From positions 220,650-284,649 of the forward strand of contig NZ_LN889812.1 of the NCBI RefSeq assembly GCF_900009145.1: DNA of 64,000 nucleotides. Reading direction: 5' to 3'. Every line of letters begins with the position of its first letter. Position 1 is the stretch's first letter. The DNA is from Planktothrix tepida PCC 9214. GTDB lineage: Bacteria; Cyanobacteriota; Cyanobacteriia; Cyanobacteriales; Microcoleaceae. Below, piece by piece: positions 50,664-59,536 of the stretch. The notes under the pieces are model-generated. The model was not told the DNA's origin and made no database searches. It saw only the letters and a list, made by a program, of their open reading frames with translations. A program made the translations under genes and the position numbers.

Positions 50664-51650
50664 ATGTCTATACCCGTGGATAGCCCAACACCCAATATAA
50701 GCCCCAAGATCACCCTAGAAAATGATTATCTTAAATCCCTGCAACAGCGTTACGCCTTTGCTACTATCTTGATTCCTTTTTTTGGGTTATTAATAGCCAT
50801 TTATACAACTTTTAAGTTTGGGATCAGTTCAGTAGACATTGGACTATTTCTGGTCATGTATACCTTGACAATGCTGGGAATAACAGTGGGTTTTCATCGA
50901 CATTTTGCTCACGGTGCTTTTAAGACAAATACAGTCATTAGAATCCTGTTAGCAATATTAGGATGTATGTCCGCTCAAGGGCCTGTTATTCAATGGGCAA
51001 GTATTCACCGTCGGCATCATAAGTATAGCGATCGCCCAGGGGATCCCCACTCCCCCTTAATATACAAAGGAGAAAAATGGGCAACTCTGCGGGGATTGTG
51101 GCATGGTCAAGTTGCTTGGATGTTGAACAGTGACGTTACCAATACGGTTGTTTTTGCTAAAGACTTGCTCAGAGATCCAATAATTACCAAAGTCAATCGT
51201 TTCTATCTGACTTGGGTTATCCTGGGTTTAGCCATTCCGGCAATTGTAGACGGACTTCTCACGGGAACTTGGATAGGCATTTTACAAGGATTTCTCTGGG
51301 GGGGATTGGTGCGAATCTTTTGGGTTAATCATGCCTTTTGGACGATTAACTCCATTGCTCACTATTATGGACAACGCCCCTTTGATACCGAAGAGCAAAG
51401 CCACAACACATTCTGGCTATCTCTAGCCAACTTTGGAGAAGCTTGGCATAACAATCATCATGCTTTTCCACACTCAGCCTTGTTAGGTCTGAAATGGTGG
51501 CAAATTGATATTGGCGGTGGGGTGATTCTGGCTCTCCAAAAAGTAGGTTTAGCTTGGGATCTCAAAACCCCCACAGCCGGGATGATTGCAGAAAAGTTGA
51601 AGGTTAACAAACAGTCAGAAAATTTAACAATAGATGCCAGCAATTTCTAG
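50664..51650 (+). CDS. Membrane fatty acid desaturase, paralogue 1
   Basis: A 328-residue acyl desaturase of the Δ9/DesC-like family with three histidine boxes: HRHFAH (VGFHRHFAHGAF), HRRHH (SIHRRHHKYSDRPGDPHSP) and HNNHHAF (EAWHNNHHAFPHSA). Four or more hydrophobic helices are visible. It is preceded by GAGGAAAG at 50652-50659. It is the first of four tandem paralogues directly after the FAAL gene. In bacterial polyyne clusters such desaturases act on ACP-bound chains and some make alkynes (acetylenases). Whether this one makes double or triple bonds cannot be read from sequence. Confidence 0.9.
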   Translation: MSIPVDSPTPNISPKITLENDYLKSLQQRYAFATILIPFFGLLIAIYTTFKFGISSVDIGLFLVMYTLTMLGITVGFHRHFAHGAFKTNTVIRILLAILGCMSAQGPVIQWASIHRRHHKYSDRPGDPHSPLIYKGEKWATLRGLWHGQVAWMLNSDVTNTVVFAKDLLRDPIITKVNRFYLTWVILGLAIPAIVDGLLTGTWIGILQGFLWGGLVRIFWVNHAFWTINSIAHYYGQRPFDTEEQSHNTFWLSLANFGEAWHNNHHAFPHSALLGLKWWQIDIGGGVILALQKVGLAWDLKTPTAGMIAEKLKVNKQSENLTIDASNF

Positions 51651-51721
51651 TAAACTTGACTGAATCCGGATTTTTTCACTGCCAAATTTTTGTATTGCGT
51701 CATCTATTAGGAGTTCAGAGA

Positions 51722-52675
51722 ATGACAACACATTTCGATACTGCCATACCCAATCAGAAGACAAAGGTTATTAGCAATGACTACATTAAAGGACTGCAAT
51801 ATAAACATTTTTGGTGGTACAATTTCATTCCCTTTTTAGGAACAATTGTGGCGATCATTTCTCTTTTGTGGCTACCCATTGGGCCAATCGAGATCGGAAT
51901 GCTGATTGTGATGTGGGCTTTGACCATGACCGGGGTGAGTGTCGGTTTTCATCGCTACTATACCCATCGTGCTTTTAAAACTCACCAGAGCATTCGGGTG
52001 ATATTCGCCATATTGGGTTCTGTAGCTGCCCAAGGGCCCTTAATTTCCTGGGTAGCCGTTCATCGTCGCCATCATGAGTGCAGTGATCTACCCGGTGATC
52101 CCCATTCCCCTAATCTTCACGGTCAGGGATTTCTCGGAACTCTCAAGGGATTATGGCATTCCCATGTTGGCTGGCTGATTGATCATGATTATCCTAATCC
52201 AACCTATTATGCCCCTGAACTCCTGCGAGATCAAAGCATATCCAAAATTAGCCGATTGTATCTAGTTTGGGTGCTTCTGGGTCTAGCGATTCCTACTATG
52301 ATCGGCGGACTACTTCATTTGTCCCTAATAGGAGCATTGCAAGGCTTTCTTTGGGGTGGTGTTGTGCGCCTGTTTATTGTAGATAACATCATATTGAGCG
52401 TTAATTCCGTCTCTCATGTTTATGGGACTCGTGGTTTTAAGACAGGCGATCAAAGCAAGAATAACCCTTGGGTGGCTATCCCAACGTTTGGCGAGTCTTG
52501 GCAAAACAATCACCATGCGTTTGAAAGCTCTGCTGCTATCGGTTTGAAAGGGTGGCAAATTGATATTGGTTATGCAGTAATTTGGATCTTGGAAAAATTA
52601 GGCTGGGCTTGGGATGTAAATCTGCCCACCGCCAAGATGATAGAGGCGAAAACAATTACCCTAGCTCAGGATTAA
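51722..52675 (+). CDS. Membrane fatty acid desaturase, paralogue 2, with altered third histidine box
   Basis: A 317-residue desaturase counted from ATG 51722, chosen because AGGAG lies about 10 bases before it. The frame opens further upstream (51656) but without family-like sequence. Boxes: HRYYTH (VGFHRYYTHRAF), HRRHH (AVHRRHHECSDLPGDPHSP) and QNNHHAF (ESWQNNHHAFESSA). In box 3 the first His is Gln (Q261, 52502-52504), whereas paralogues 1, 3 and 4 keep His. Loss of a metal-ligand position may alter or impair catalysis. The fourth conserved site NSVSHVYG is intact. It follows paralogue 1 closely and belongs to the same operon. Confidence 0.87.
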   Translation: MTTHFDTAIPNQKTKVISNDYIKGLQYKHFWWYNFIPFLGTIVAIISLLWLPIGPIEIGMLIVMWALTMTGVSVGFHRYYTHRAFKTHQSIRVIFAILGSVAAQGPLISWVAVHRRHHECSDLPGDPHSPNLHGQGFLGTLKGLWHSHVGWLIDHDYPNPTYYAPELLRDQSISKISRLYLVWVLLGLAIPTMIGGLLHLSLIGALQGFLWGGVVRLFIVDNIILSVNSVSHVYGTRGFKTGDQSKNNPWVAIPTFGESWQNNHHAFESSAAIGLKGWQIDIGYAVIWILEKLGWAWDVNLPTAKMIEAKTITLAQD

Positions 52676-52712
52676 AGTCCCGACTACAAAACTTATGTAG
52701 GTTGAGCCAACA

Positions 52713-53645
52713 ATGCAAGCAATCACAATTAAAAGCGATCGCCTGAAAAGACAACAAGAAATTCACGGCATCAGCAATCTCATCATTCCCTTAAGCGGAT
52801 CTGTAGCAGCAGTAGTCCTGGCTTTTCAGATCGGTGTTAGTGCCGTAGATATCTGGCTATTGCTAATTATGTATTTTTTAACAGCGATTGGCGTAACAGT
52901 AGGGCTGCATAGACACTTTGCCCACTGCGCCTTCGGGGCTAATCAGACGGTGAGAATTATCCTGGCTGTCCTGGGTTCTATGGCCGCAGAAGGCCCCCTC
53001 AATTATTGGGTAGCCACCCATCGCCGTCACCACAAATACAGCGATACCCCCGGAGATCCCCATTCTCCCTTTGTTAAAGAAGAGCAAAAATTGGGCTTTT
53101 TAGAAGGTGTATGGCATTCTCATGTCGGTTGGACATTCAATCATGAACTCACGAACACCTTTGTCTTTGCTAAAGACATGGTGCGAGATCCCATGCTGAA
53201 CAGAATTAGCCAACTTTATTATTTGTGGCTATTTTTGGGAGTAGCGATTCCTGGTGTTATTGGTGGAGTAATCACCGGAACTTGGATGGGGGCGTTGACC
53301 GGAACATTATGGGGCGGCTTTCTCCGTATCTTCCTTCAACACCATTTAGGTTTTTGGACGGTTGGCTCTCTGGCCCATCTCTTAGGAAATCGTCCCTTTG
53401 AGACTGACGACTATAGCCGCAATAACCTCTGGGTTGCCTTGTTCACCTGTGGAGAATGGCACAACAACCACCATGCTTTTCCTTATGCGGCTATTCATGG
53501 TTTCCACTGGTGGCAAATCGATGTCGGTGGCTTCGTGATTCGACTACTGGAAAAGCTAGGTTTGGTTTGGGACTTGAAAATGCCTACAGCCGAAGCGATC
53601 GCCGCTAAAAAAAGAAAGGTGAGTTGTAATGAAGCCTGCAACTAG
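52713..53645 (+). CDS. Membrane fatty acid desaturase, paralogue 3
   Basis: A 310-residue desaturase with boxes HRHFAH (VGLHRHFAHCAF), HRRHH (ATHRRHHKYSDTPGDPHSP) and HNNHHAF (CGEWHNNHHAFPYAA). Before box 3 it has CGEW instead of the usual GEAW/GEGW pattern, one residue shorter. TVGSLAHLLG supplies the extra conserved His. The C-terminal residues are Lys-rich with a Cys pair (KKRKVSCNEAC). It shares operon position and overall length with its neighbours. Distinct N-terminal sequences suggest early divergence rather than a very recent duplication. Confidence 0.9.
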   Translation: MQAITIKSDRLKRQQEIHGISNLIIPLSGSVAAVVLAFQIGVSAVDIWLLLIMYFLTAIGVTVGLHRHFAHCAFGANQTVRIILAVLGSMAAEGPLNYWVATHRRHHKYSDTPGDPHSPFVKEEQKLGFLEGVWHSHVGWTFNHELTNTFVFAKDMVRDPMLNRISQLYYLWLFLGVAIPGVIGGVITGTWMGALTGTLWGGFLRIFLQHHLGFWTVGSLAHLLGNRPFETDDYSRNNLWVALFTCGEWHNNHHAFPYAAIHGFHWWQIDVGGFVIRLLEKLGLVWDLKMPTAEAIAAKKRKVSCNEACN

Positions 53646-53711
53646 CCTTCAAGTTGAGCATTAAACCCAGAAAAGCAATGATTAACCGCAATCATAAACC
53701 TAGCTGATCCA

Positions 53712-54677
53712 ATGATTACAGAGCCTCTTGTTAATCCAGACAAAAGACAAAAAACCGTCACAGCCCCTCACCTGAGAGTTCCTCAAACCATACACTTCAT
53801 CTTGTTTGAAGTTGTACCTTTTTTGGGATTCATCACCGCCATTGTTTTACTATTGTTCGGAATTCCTATGACTTGGGTGGACTTAGGGCTGTTTATCAGT
53901 TTGTGGTTCTTAACTCAAATTGGCTTTACTGTGGGTTGGCATCGCCTTTTTAGCCATAATGCGTTTAAAGCTAATGTCGTTGTTAGAGTGACCTTAGCAA
54001 TTCTAGGTTCTATGGCAGCCCCTGGCCCCTTGCTGTTGGCAGTAGCCGCCCATCGTCGTCATCATGAATATGCCGATCAACCCGGAGATCCTCATTCTCC
54101 CCATCTTTTTGGAGAAGGAGTTACGGATCAGATCAAAGGCTTTTGGCACGCTCATGATGGCTGGTTAGCGACCAACAGAGAACACCCCAATACCATCCAC
54201 TATGTTCCAGACTTACTGCGGGACAAAGCCCTAACAACAGCGAGCCGATATTATTGGCTGTGGGTGATTTTAGGACTGGTCATTCCTGCTATCCTAGGCG
54301 GTGTTTTGACAAACTCATGGCTGGGAGCTTTTCAAGGCTTTCTTTGGGGAGGACTGGTGCGGATGTTCTTTGTCAATAACCTCATCAATGGCGTCAACTC
54401 TTTTTGTCACGTCCTTGGCGGTCGCTCCTTTAATACCCCTGATCACAGCCGGAACAATCTCTGGCTGGCTCTTCCTTCCTTGGGTGAAGGATGGCACAAT
54501 AGTCACCATGCTTTTCCGCAATCAGCCATTTTTGGTTTCGACTGGTGGCAAGTTGATATCGGGGGCTGGGTTGTCCTCATTTTAGAAAAGCTGGGTTTAA
54601 TTTGGGATGTCAAGATTCCTAAAGCCGATACTATCAAAGCTAAAAAAGCTTTTTTAGCAGCTAGAAAGGCAACATAG
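53712..54677 (+). CDS. Membrane fatty acid desaturase, paralogue 4
   Basis: A 321-residue desaturase with HRLFSH (VGWHRLFSHNAF), HRRHH (AAHRRHHEYADQPGDPHSP) and HNSHHAF (EGWHNSHHAFPQSA). Compared with its neighbours the residues between the histidines differ (HRLFSH, not HRHFAH; NS, not NN), again pointing to functional split among the four. A hydrophobic helix pair precedes box 1 and another pair lies between boxes 2 and 3. It is the last desaturase before the ACP, 209 bases upstream of it. Confidence 0.9.
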   Translation: MITEPLVNPDKRQKTVTAPHLRVPQTIHFILFEVVPFLGFITAIVLLLFGIPMTWVDLGLFISLWFLTQIGFTVGWHRLFSHNAFKANVVVRVTLAILGSMAAPGPLLLAVAAHRRHHEYADQPGDPHSPHLFGEGVTDQIKGFWHAHDGWLATNREHPNTIHYVPDLLRDKALTTASRYYWLWVILGLVIPAILGGVLTNSWLGAFQGFLWGGLVRMFFVNNLINGVNSFCHVLGGRSFNTPDHSRNNLWLALPSLGEGWHNSHHAFPQSAIFGFDWWQVDIGGWVVLILEKLGLIWDVKIPKADTIKAKKAFLAARKAT

Positions 54678-54886
54678 CAGGATACTAAAATCTATCTCGT
54701 CTACTGTCTTAATTATGAACCTAATTTTCTTGTTTTAGAAATTTAATGTTCACTCATAAAAACCCAGAAAAAAACCCAGAAATTTAGGTTTATAATTTAG
54801 GGAAGGGACTTTTAACGACCCAATCCATTGCTCCCATTTTTGGTGAGCAAAATTTTTATCCCAGACCCATTCAGGAAAAAATTATC

Positions 54887-55159
54887 ATGGCAATTCAAAA
54901 TCAAGAAATCGCTGTTGAAACCCACAAGAACCAATCTGCTATTCAAGCTTGGTTGGTTTCTTATATAGCCCAACTTCTGGAAATTGATCCCAATGAAGTT
55001 GATGTTAAAGCTTCTTTTGACCGCTATGGCTTGGATTCCTCAGCGACTATTGGATTAACTAGCGATTTAGAGAACTGGTTGGGAGGTTCTATTGATCCAA
55101 CCATAACCTATGATTACCCCTCAATTGAGTCTTTATCAAAATATCTAGCTGGATTATAA
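54887..55159 (+). CDS. Stand-alone acyl carrier protein
   Basis: A 90-residue carrier protein. The phosphopantetheine serine is Ser51 in DRYGLDSSATIGL, a D-S-S variant of the usual D-S-L that is typical of ACPs paired with FAAL enzymes (JamC-like proteins, from memory). The rest (SDLENWLGGSIDPTITYDYP, SIESLSKYLAGL) is PKS-type carrier sequence. AGGAAA lies upstream of the ATG. It is the presumed acceptor of the FAAL-activated fatty acid and carrier of the chain during desaturation. A strong hairpin follows it. Confidence 0.93.
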   Translation: MAIQNQEIAVETHKNQSAIQAWLVSYIAQLLEIDPNEVDVKASFDRYGLDSSATIGLTSDLENWLGGSIDPTITYDYPSIESLSKYLAGL

Positions 55160-55184
55160 GCTAATTCAGGTCTGAAAAAAAATA

Positions 55185-55215
55185 TTAAACCCCTTGCTAT
55201 TGGCTAGGGGTTTAA
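55185..55215 (+). terminator. Hairpin terminator after the ACP gene
   Basis: TTAAACCCCT (55185-55194) pairs with AGGGGTTTAA (55206-55215) around an 11-base loop, 25 bases after the ACP stop and before the DUF302 gene. It could end the operon or attenuate transcription into DUF302. Confidence 0.8.
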
Positions 55216-55259
55216 AAATTAGATATTTAAAATATTTGTAAAAGCCGAAATTAACAGAT

Positions 55260-55751
55260 ATGGAAACTATTAATTTCACCGTAAACCACATAAAAGTGTC
55301 TTCAGAAAAATCCTTTGCCCAAGTCACCACGGCTATAGAGTCAATGGTTGGTAAAGCTAATAATCTGATTTTTCAAAAGTTGATAGATGCAAATGCCTCT
55401 TTTACAGAAGTAGAAAATGCAGTTAAATCAATGGTGGGTAAACATGATTTAATGATTTTTACACACCTTGAATCTGGTAAAGTGCTTTCCTTATGTGGCA
55501 AATTTAAACAAGCTAAACTTTATATAATTGGTAATCCCCTGATTGCGAATCAAATGTTTGAAGAAGACCCGGCAGTCGGTCTTTACGTTCCCCTGCGATT
55601 GTTTGTGTATGATGAATATAATGGCAAAACTTATATTACCTATGATCAACCTTCATCTCTATTAGGTAGATTTGAGAATCCGAAAATTTTGAGAGTTGCA
55701 GAAATGCTCGATCAAAAGCTCCAAGAATTAGTGACAATGGCTGTTCAATAG
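55260..55751 (+). CDS. DUF302 family protein with an internal duplication
   Basis: A 163-residue soluble protein. The C-terminal half has the DUF302 pattern: KLYIIGNPLIANQMFEEDPA, VGLYVPLRLFVYDEYNGKTY, ITYDQPSSLL. The N-terminal half carries a near-repeat: SFAQVTTAIESMVGKANNLI (residues 18-37) and SFTEVENAVKSMVGKHDLMI (47-66), so part of the domain was duplicated. DUF302 function is unknown. It follows the ACP after a hairpin, so its membership in the FAAL/desaturase operon is uncertain. Confidence 0.8.
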   Translation: METINFTVNHIKVSSEKSFAQVTTAIESMVGKANNLIFQKLIDANASFTEVENAVKSMVGKHDLMIFTHLESGKVLSLCGKFKQAKLYIIGNPLIANQMFEEDPAVGLYVPLRLFVYDEYNGKTYITYDQPSSLLGRFENPKILRVAEMLDQKLQELVTMAVQ

Positions 55752-55811
55752 TATAGCAAAAATTAGAATTAACCCGGGGTTTAGTATTGGTGAACTACCG
55801 CTTCTTCTCTA

Positions 55812-57617
55812 CTATTTGATGGGGGATAATCCATATAACCAAACAATTAATAATGGGGTGACAATAGTTAGGATTAAATTCAAAGGAGCTCCAACACGGG
55901 TAAAGTCGAAAAATTTATATCCTCCAGGGCTGTAAACCATTGTATTCGTTTGATAACCAATGGGGGTCATATAACTATTAGAAGCGGCAAAGGTAACAGC
56001 ATACATAAAGGCAAAGGGATTTAAGCCTAATGTTATAGCAACTTTTACCGCAATCGGAATCATTAAAACAACCGTTGCATTATTCGAGAGAATTTCTGTC
56101 AGAATTGATGTGGCAATATAGAAGAATAATAAAATCCAATAACCGGATAAATGACCGCCAAAACCGACCAATGTATCAGCTAACCATTGAGTTGCACCGG
56201 ATTTATCCATTGCAATTCCTAATGGAATTAATCCTGCTAATAAAAAGATGACATCCCAACGGACAGCACCATAGATTTCTCCGGGTTTAATACATCCTGT
56301 AATCACCATTAAAATCACACCTGCTAAAGCACTAACCAAAATTGGCATAATATTAAAAGCAGCGAGAACAATAACGCCTAAAATAATTGCCAGTGCGACC
56401 CAAGCTTTATCTTGTCTTAGGTTTTCTACATCTCGTTCTTCTAAAACTAATAGTTCCCGTGTGGTTTGTAACCCAATAAAGCTTTGTTTAGGGCCTTGAA
56501 GTAATAACAAATCCCCAAATCTTAAGGGAACTTTCCCTAATCGTCCTTGAACTAATTCTGAACCACGACGAATGGCTAAAACCGTTGCGTTATAGCGTTG
56601 ACGAAATCTTAAATCTTTTAAAGTTGTTCCAATTAATCGAGAATTAGATAAAATTAAAACTTCGGCTATTTTTTCTTCTCCTGAACTCAATACTGTTTCT
56701 AAGGATTCCTCTTTAAACTTAACATCAGGAAGCAGTTCTAAACCTCTCTCATCGCGAATTTTGAGTAAATCTTCTCGACTACTGCGAACAATTAAAATAT
56801 CTCCTGCATTTAACACTTTATCCCCCAAAGGTTGGGGAAAGCGCATTTTATTTTGAATTAATTCAAGTACATCTAAATCAAATTTGCGTTGAATTTCACT
56901 TTCGTTAACGGTTTGTCCCACCAAACTAGAACGAGGAGTAATCACGAGTTCACTGACATAATCTTTTAACCCATATTCCTGTTCAAGAACCTCAAAATTG
57001 GGGGGTTTACGGTCAGGTAAGAGCCGAGGAGCAATAATAGCTAAATAAATTAAACCGATAATAAAGGTGACAATGCCTAATACCGTAAACTGAAATAACT
57101 GAAATTCCCCATATCCAAGTTGTTTAGAAATACCACTGGCTAAAACGTTGGTTGAGGTTCCAATGACGGTAATCATTCCCCCTAAAACGGTTACATAGGA
57201 AAGAGGAATTAATAATTTAGAGGGGGAAATTTTTTGTTTGCGACACCAATCTTCAATAATGGGTAAGAAAATCGCAACTACTGCGGTGTTATTAATAAAT
57301 GCCGTAATGGGGCCAACAATTAATCCCATAACGAAAATTTGTTGGTTAGCGGTTTTTCCGCCCCATTTCACTAACCCATCTCGAACGGTTTGTACAACTC
57401 CTGTTTTAGTAATTCCAGCACTTAAAATAAACATTGCCATCACCGTAATTGTGGCAGAGTTACCAAACCCAGATATGCCTTCATCCGGTGTAACGAGCTT
57501 CAAAATCATTAATACAACGGTAACGGTGAGGGCTGTTAAATCAACGGGAAGCCACTCAAAAATAAAGGCAATTAAAGCCAGAACAACAATACTAAGAGTC
57601 AGAATAATATTGGTCAT
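55812..57617 (-). CDS. SLC13-family permease with two RCK_C (TrkA-C) domains
   Basis: A 601-residue transporter of the SLC13/divalent anion:Na+ symporter group. About eleven hydrophobic segments are split into two halves by a cytosolic loop (~205-390) that contains two RCK_C-type domains (VITPRSSLVGQTVNESEI and LILSNSRLIGTTLKDLRF). Family signatures: FGNSATITVMAMFILSAGI near the N-terminus and AITLGLNPFAFMYAVTFAAS with YMTPIGYQTNTMVY at the C-terminus. Substrates may be sulfate or dicarboxylates. Cyanobacterial relatives include sulfate permeases. Nothing nearby resolves the substrate. Confidence 0.85.
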   Translation of the reverse strand: MTNIILTLSIVVLALIAFIFEWLPVDLTALTVTVVLMILKLVTPDEGISGFGNSATITVMAMFILSAGITKTGVVQTVRDGLVKWGGKTANQQIFVMGLIVGPITAFINNTAVVAIFLPIIEDWCRKQKISPSKLLIPLSYVTVLGGMITVIGTSTNVLASGISKQLGYGEFQLFQFTVLGIVTFIIGLIYLAIIAPRLLPDRKPPNFEVLEQEYGLKDYVSELVITPRSSLVGQTVNESEIQRKFDLDVLELIQNKMRFPQPLGDKVLNAGDILIVRSSREDLLKIRDERGLELLPDVKFKEESLETVLSSGEEKIAEVLILSNSRLIGTTLKDLRFRQRYNATVLAIRRGSELVQGRLGKVPLRFGDLLLLQGPKQSFIGLQTTRELLVLEERDVENLRQDKAWVALAIILGVIVLAAFNIMPILVSALAGVILMVITGCIKPGEIYGAVRWDVIFLLAGLIPLGIAMDKSGATQWLADTLVGFGGHLSGYWILLFFYIATSILTEILSNNATVVLMIPIAVKVAITLGLNPFAFMYAVTFAASNSYMTPIGYQTNTMVYSPGGYKFFDFTRVGAPLNLILTIVTPLLIVWLYGLSPIK

Positions 57618-57672
57618 GAAAAATCTAATCGGGTGTATCGAAACTCAGAAAATCGCAATTGGGGGTTTGTAG

Positions 57673-57691
57673 GGGCGGGGTCATCCCGCCC
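57673..57691. repeat. GC-rich palindrome GGGCGGG...CCCGCCC
   Basis: GGGCGGG-GTCAT-CCCGCCC, a perfect 7-base stem between two same-strand transporter genes. It belongs to the same GC-rich class as the 16437-16455 hairpin and probably terminates the nupC transcript. Confidence 0.6.
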
Positions 57692-57722
57692 ATAATTCAG
57701 TCAGCTGCTACTCTCTCTTGAC

Positions 57723-59234
57723 CTAAGATTTAGGCTTTTCAGAGGGTGCTGTTGTCGCTTTAGGGGAAGGAGAAGGTTTAGGGGTTGGAGTTACCGTCGG
57801 CGCAGGGGTTGGCGTGGGTGAAACCGTTGTATTAGGAGCCGCAGGGGTGCTAACGGCCGGGGTTGTCGCAGGTTCACCCATAATACTTGGATTCCCATTA
57901 TCATAGAATCCGGCTAAACAAGCAATCATCATCGTAGCTAATGTTCCAGCAAATAAAGCTTTCCACCCTAATTCGGAAATATCTTTTCGCCGAGAAGGAA
58001 CTAAACCGACCATTCCCCCCACGAAAATTCCCACCGAAGCTACATGGGCAAAACCTGATAAAGCATAACTAACAATTAACACGGTTCTAGGAGTAATTAA
58101 TCCTTCTTTGGCGGCTTCTGCTAAGGCTTGATAGGGAGGAATTGCTGTTTCTAATAACCGACGACCAATAATGACTGAAGCTGTCCAAGAATCTTCAAAG
58201 GGAACTCCTGTTAAAATTGTTAAGGGATAAAATATAAATCCCAAAATATTCGCTAACGTTAAAACTTTAAAAACATCTCCCACCGGACTTGGTAATAAAC
58301 CTAACCAGGCTGAAAATTGATTCACTAAAGAAACTAATCCTAAAATTAAGATCAAAACCGCAGCAATGGCTACGGACATTTTCACCCCATCTAAGGCTCC
58401 AATAATGGCTGAGTCTAGGGGGCTAACTCGCTCCATCAGTTCACCGCCAACGGTTTCTAAATGGGGTTCTCCGTCTTCGTGGGTAATTAAGTTTTCTTCT
58501 TTCTTTTCTTCGGGTAATTTTCCTAATGTTAAGGGTTTGTCGGTTTCAGGAACTAAGATTTTAGAAATCACAAAACAGGCTGGAATCGCCATGATAGACG
58601 CGGACACTAAATGCCCTAAAATATTCGGAAAAACGGGTCTTAAGAAACTGACATAAATGGCTAAGGTTGATGAAGCAGCCGTTCCAAAACAACAACTTAG
58701 AATCGCACACAGTTCAGAACGGGTCATCTTTTCTAAGTAGGGTTTAACCACAATGGCGGCTTCAATTCCGACAAAGATATTGGCTGCACCGCTTAAGGCT
58801 TCTGCCCCACTTAAACGCATCGTTTTATAGAATAACTTAGCAAAAATATTGGTAACAACTTGAATCACACCTAAGTTATATAACAGTGCCATTAAGCCAG
58901 AGAAGAAAATAACGGTTGGTAAAGCTCTAAATGCAAAAATATAACCTAAATTTACATCGGGGGTTTGCCCAGGAATGGGGACAATATTTTTCCCAAAAAC
59001 AAATCTAGCCCCTGTATCTGCGGCTGTAAATAAGCTATCGAGGAGGCTACTAAACCATTCTAAAGCCGTTCTGGTGGGTGGGAAAAGAAATACGAAAAAG
59101 GCTAAAACCAATTGTAAGCCAATCCCTAAACCCATTGTTCGCCAAGGGATGACTCGTTTATTTTCTGAGAATAACCAAGCTATAAAGCATAAGCCAAAGA
59201 TTCCCAAAAAAGAAATTAAATTTAGGTAACTCAT
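57723..59234 (-). CDS. NupC/CNT-type nucleoside transporter with Pro/Thr tail
   Basis: A 503-residue concentrative nucleoside transporter. Hydrophobic segments run throughout (SYLNLISFLGIFGLCFIAWL at the N-terminus). Family motifs: GYIFAFRALPTVIFFSGLMA, GAEALSGAANIFVGIEAAIV, ELCAILSCCFGTAASSTLA and YALSGFAHVASVGIFVGGMV. A charged loop (~240-265) separates the halves. The last ~60 residues are unusual: a Pro/Thr/Ser-rich tail (PTPTPAPTVTPTPKPSPSP) predicted to be disordered and absent from typical CNT proteins. It imports nucleosides with Na+ or H+ coupling. Confidence 0.88.
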   Translation of the reverse strand: MSYLNLISFLGIFGLCFIAWLFSENKRVIPWRTMGLGIGLQLVLAFFVFLFPPTRTALEWFSSLLDSLFTAADTGARFVFGKNIVPIPGQTPDVNLGYIFAFRALPTVIFFSGLMALLYNLGVIQVVTNIFAKLFYKTMRLSGAEALSGAANIFVGIEAAIVVKPYLEKMTRSELCAILSCCFGTAASSTLAIYVSFLRPVFPNILGHLVSASIMAIPACFVISKILVPETDKPLTLGKLPEEKKEENLITHEDGEPHLETVGGELMERVSPLDSAIIGALDGVKMSVAIAAVLILILGLVSLVNQFSAWLGLLPSPVGDVFKVLTLANILGFIFYPLTILTGVPFEDSWTASVIIGRRLLETAIPPYQALAEAAKEGLITPRTVLIVSYALSGFAHVASVGIFVGGMVGLVPSRRKDISELGWKALFAGTLATMMIACLAGFYDNGNPSIMGEPATTPAVSTPAAPNTTVSPTPTPAPTVTPTPKPSPSPKATTAPSEKPKS

Positions 59235-59536
59235 AAGTGTTTTTGGCTATATTCCTGATTAATTATTTCCCCATTTCCAGCACCCTGGGTTCTCGTCCTG
59301 ATTCTATGGCGAATGGGGTCAATTGGCAATACTGTTGAGTGAAACTCACAACACCCACTCGGAAGTTAGGTTCAGGGACGAAACCCAAACACAACAAAGA
59401 CCGTTTTAAAAAGGATAGGGTTAGCCGTAGGTTGTTGAGTGCAACGCTACCACTAACCCTGTCAAACGTCAATGTCACCAGACCCAAAAACCGAGTTTAT
59501 AATCGTTATCTTGGGGTTTCAATTAAGAGTTATCCT
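59235..59536. other. Spacer with degenerate dispersed-repeat sequence
   Basis: No real gene is supported, although frames exist on both strands. The minus-strand reading contains TTTGGGTTTCGTCCCTGAAC and a GTTGAGTG-type segment, reminiscent of the dispersed cyanobacterial repeat TTGGGTTTCGTTCCTCAACC, but with mutations. It may also hold the nupC promoter. Confidence 0.4.
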
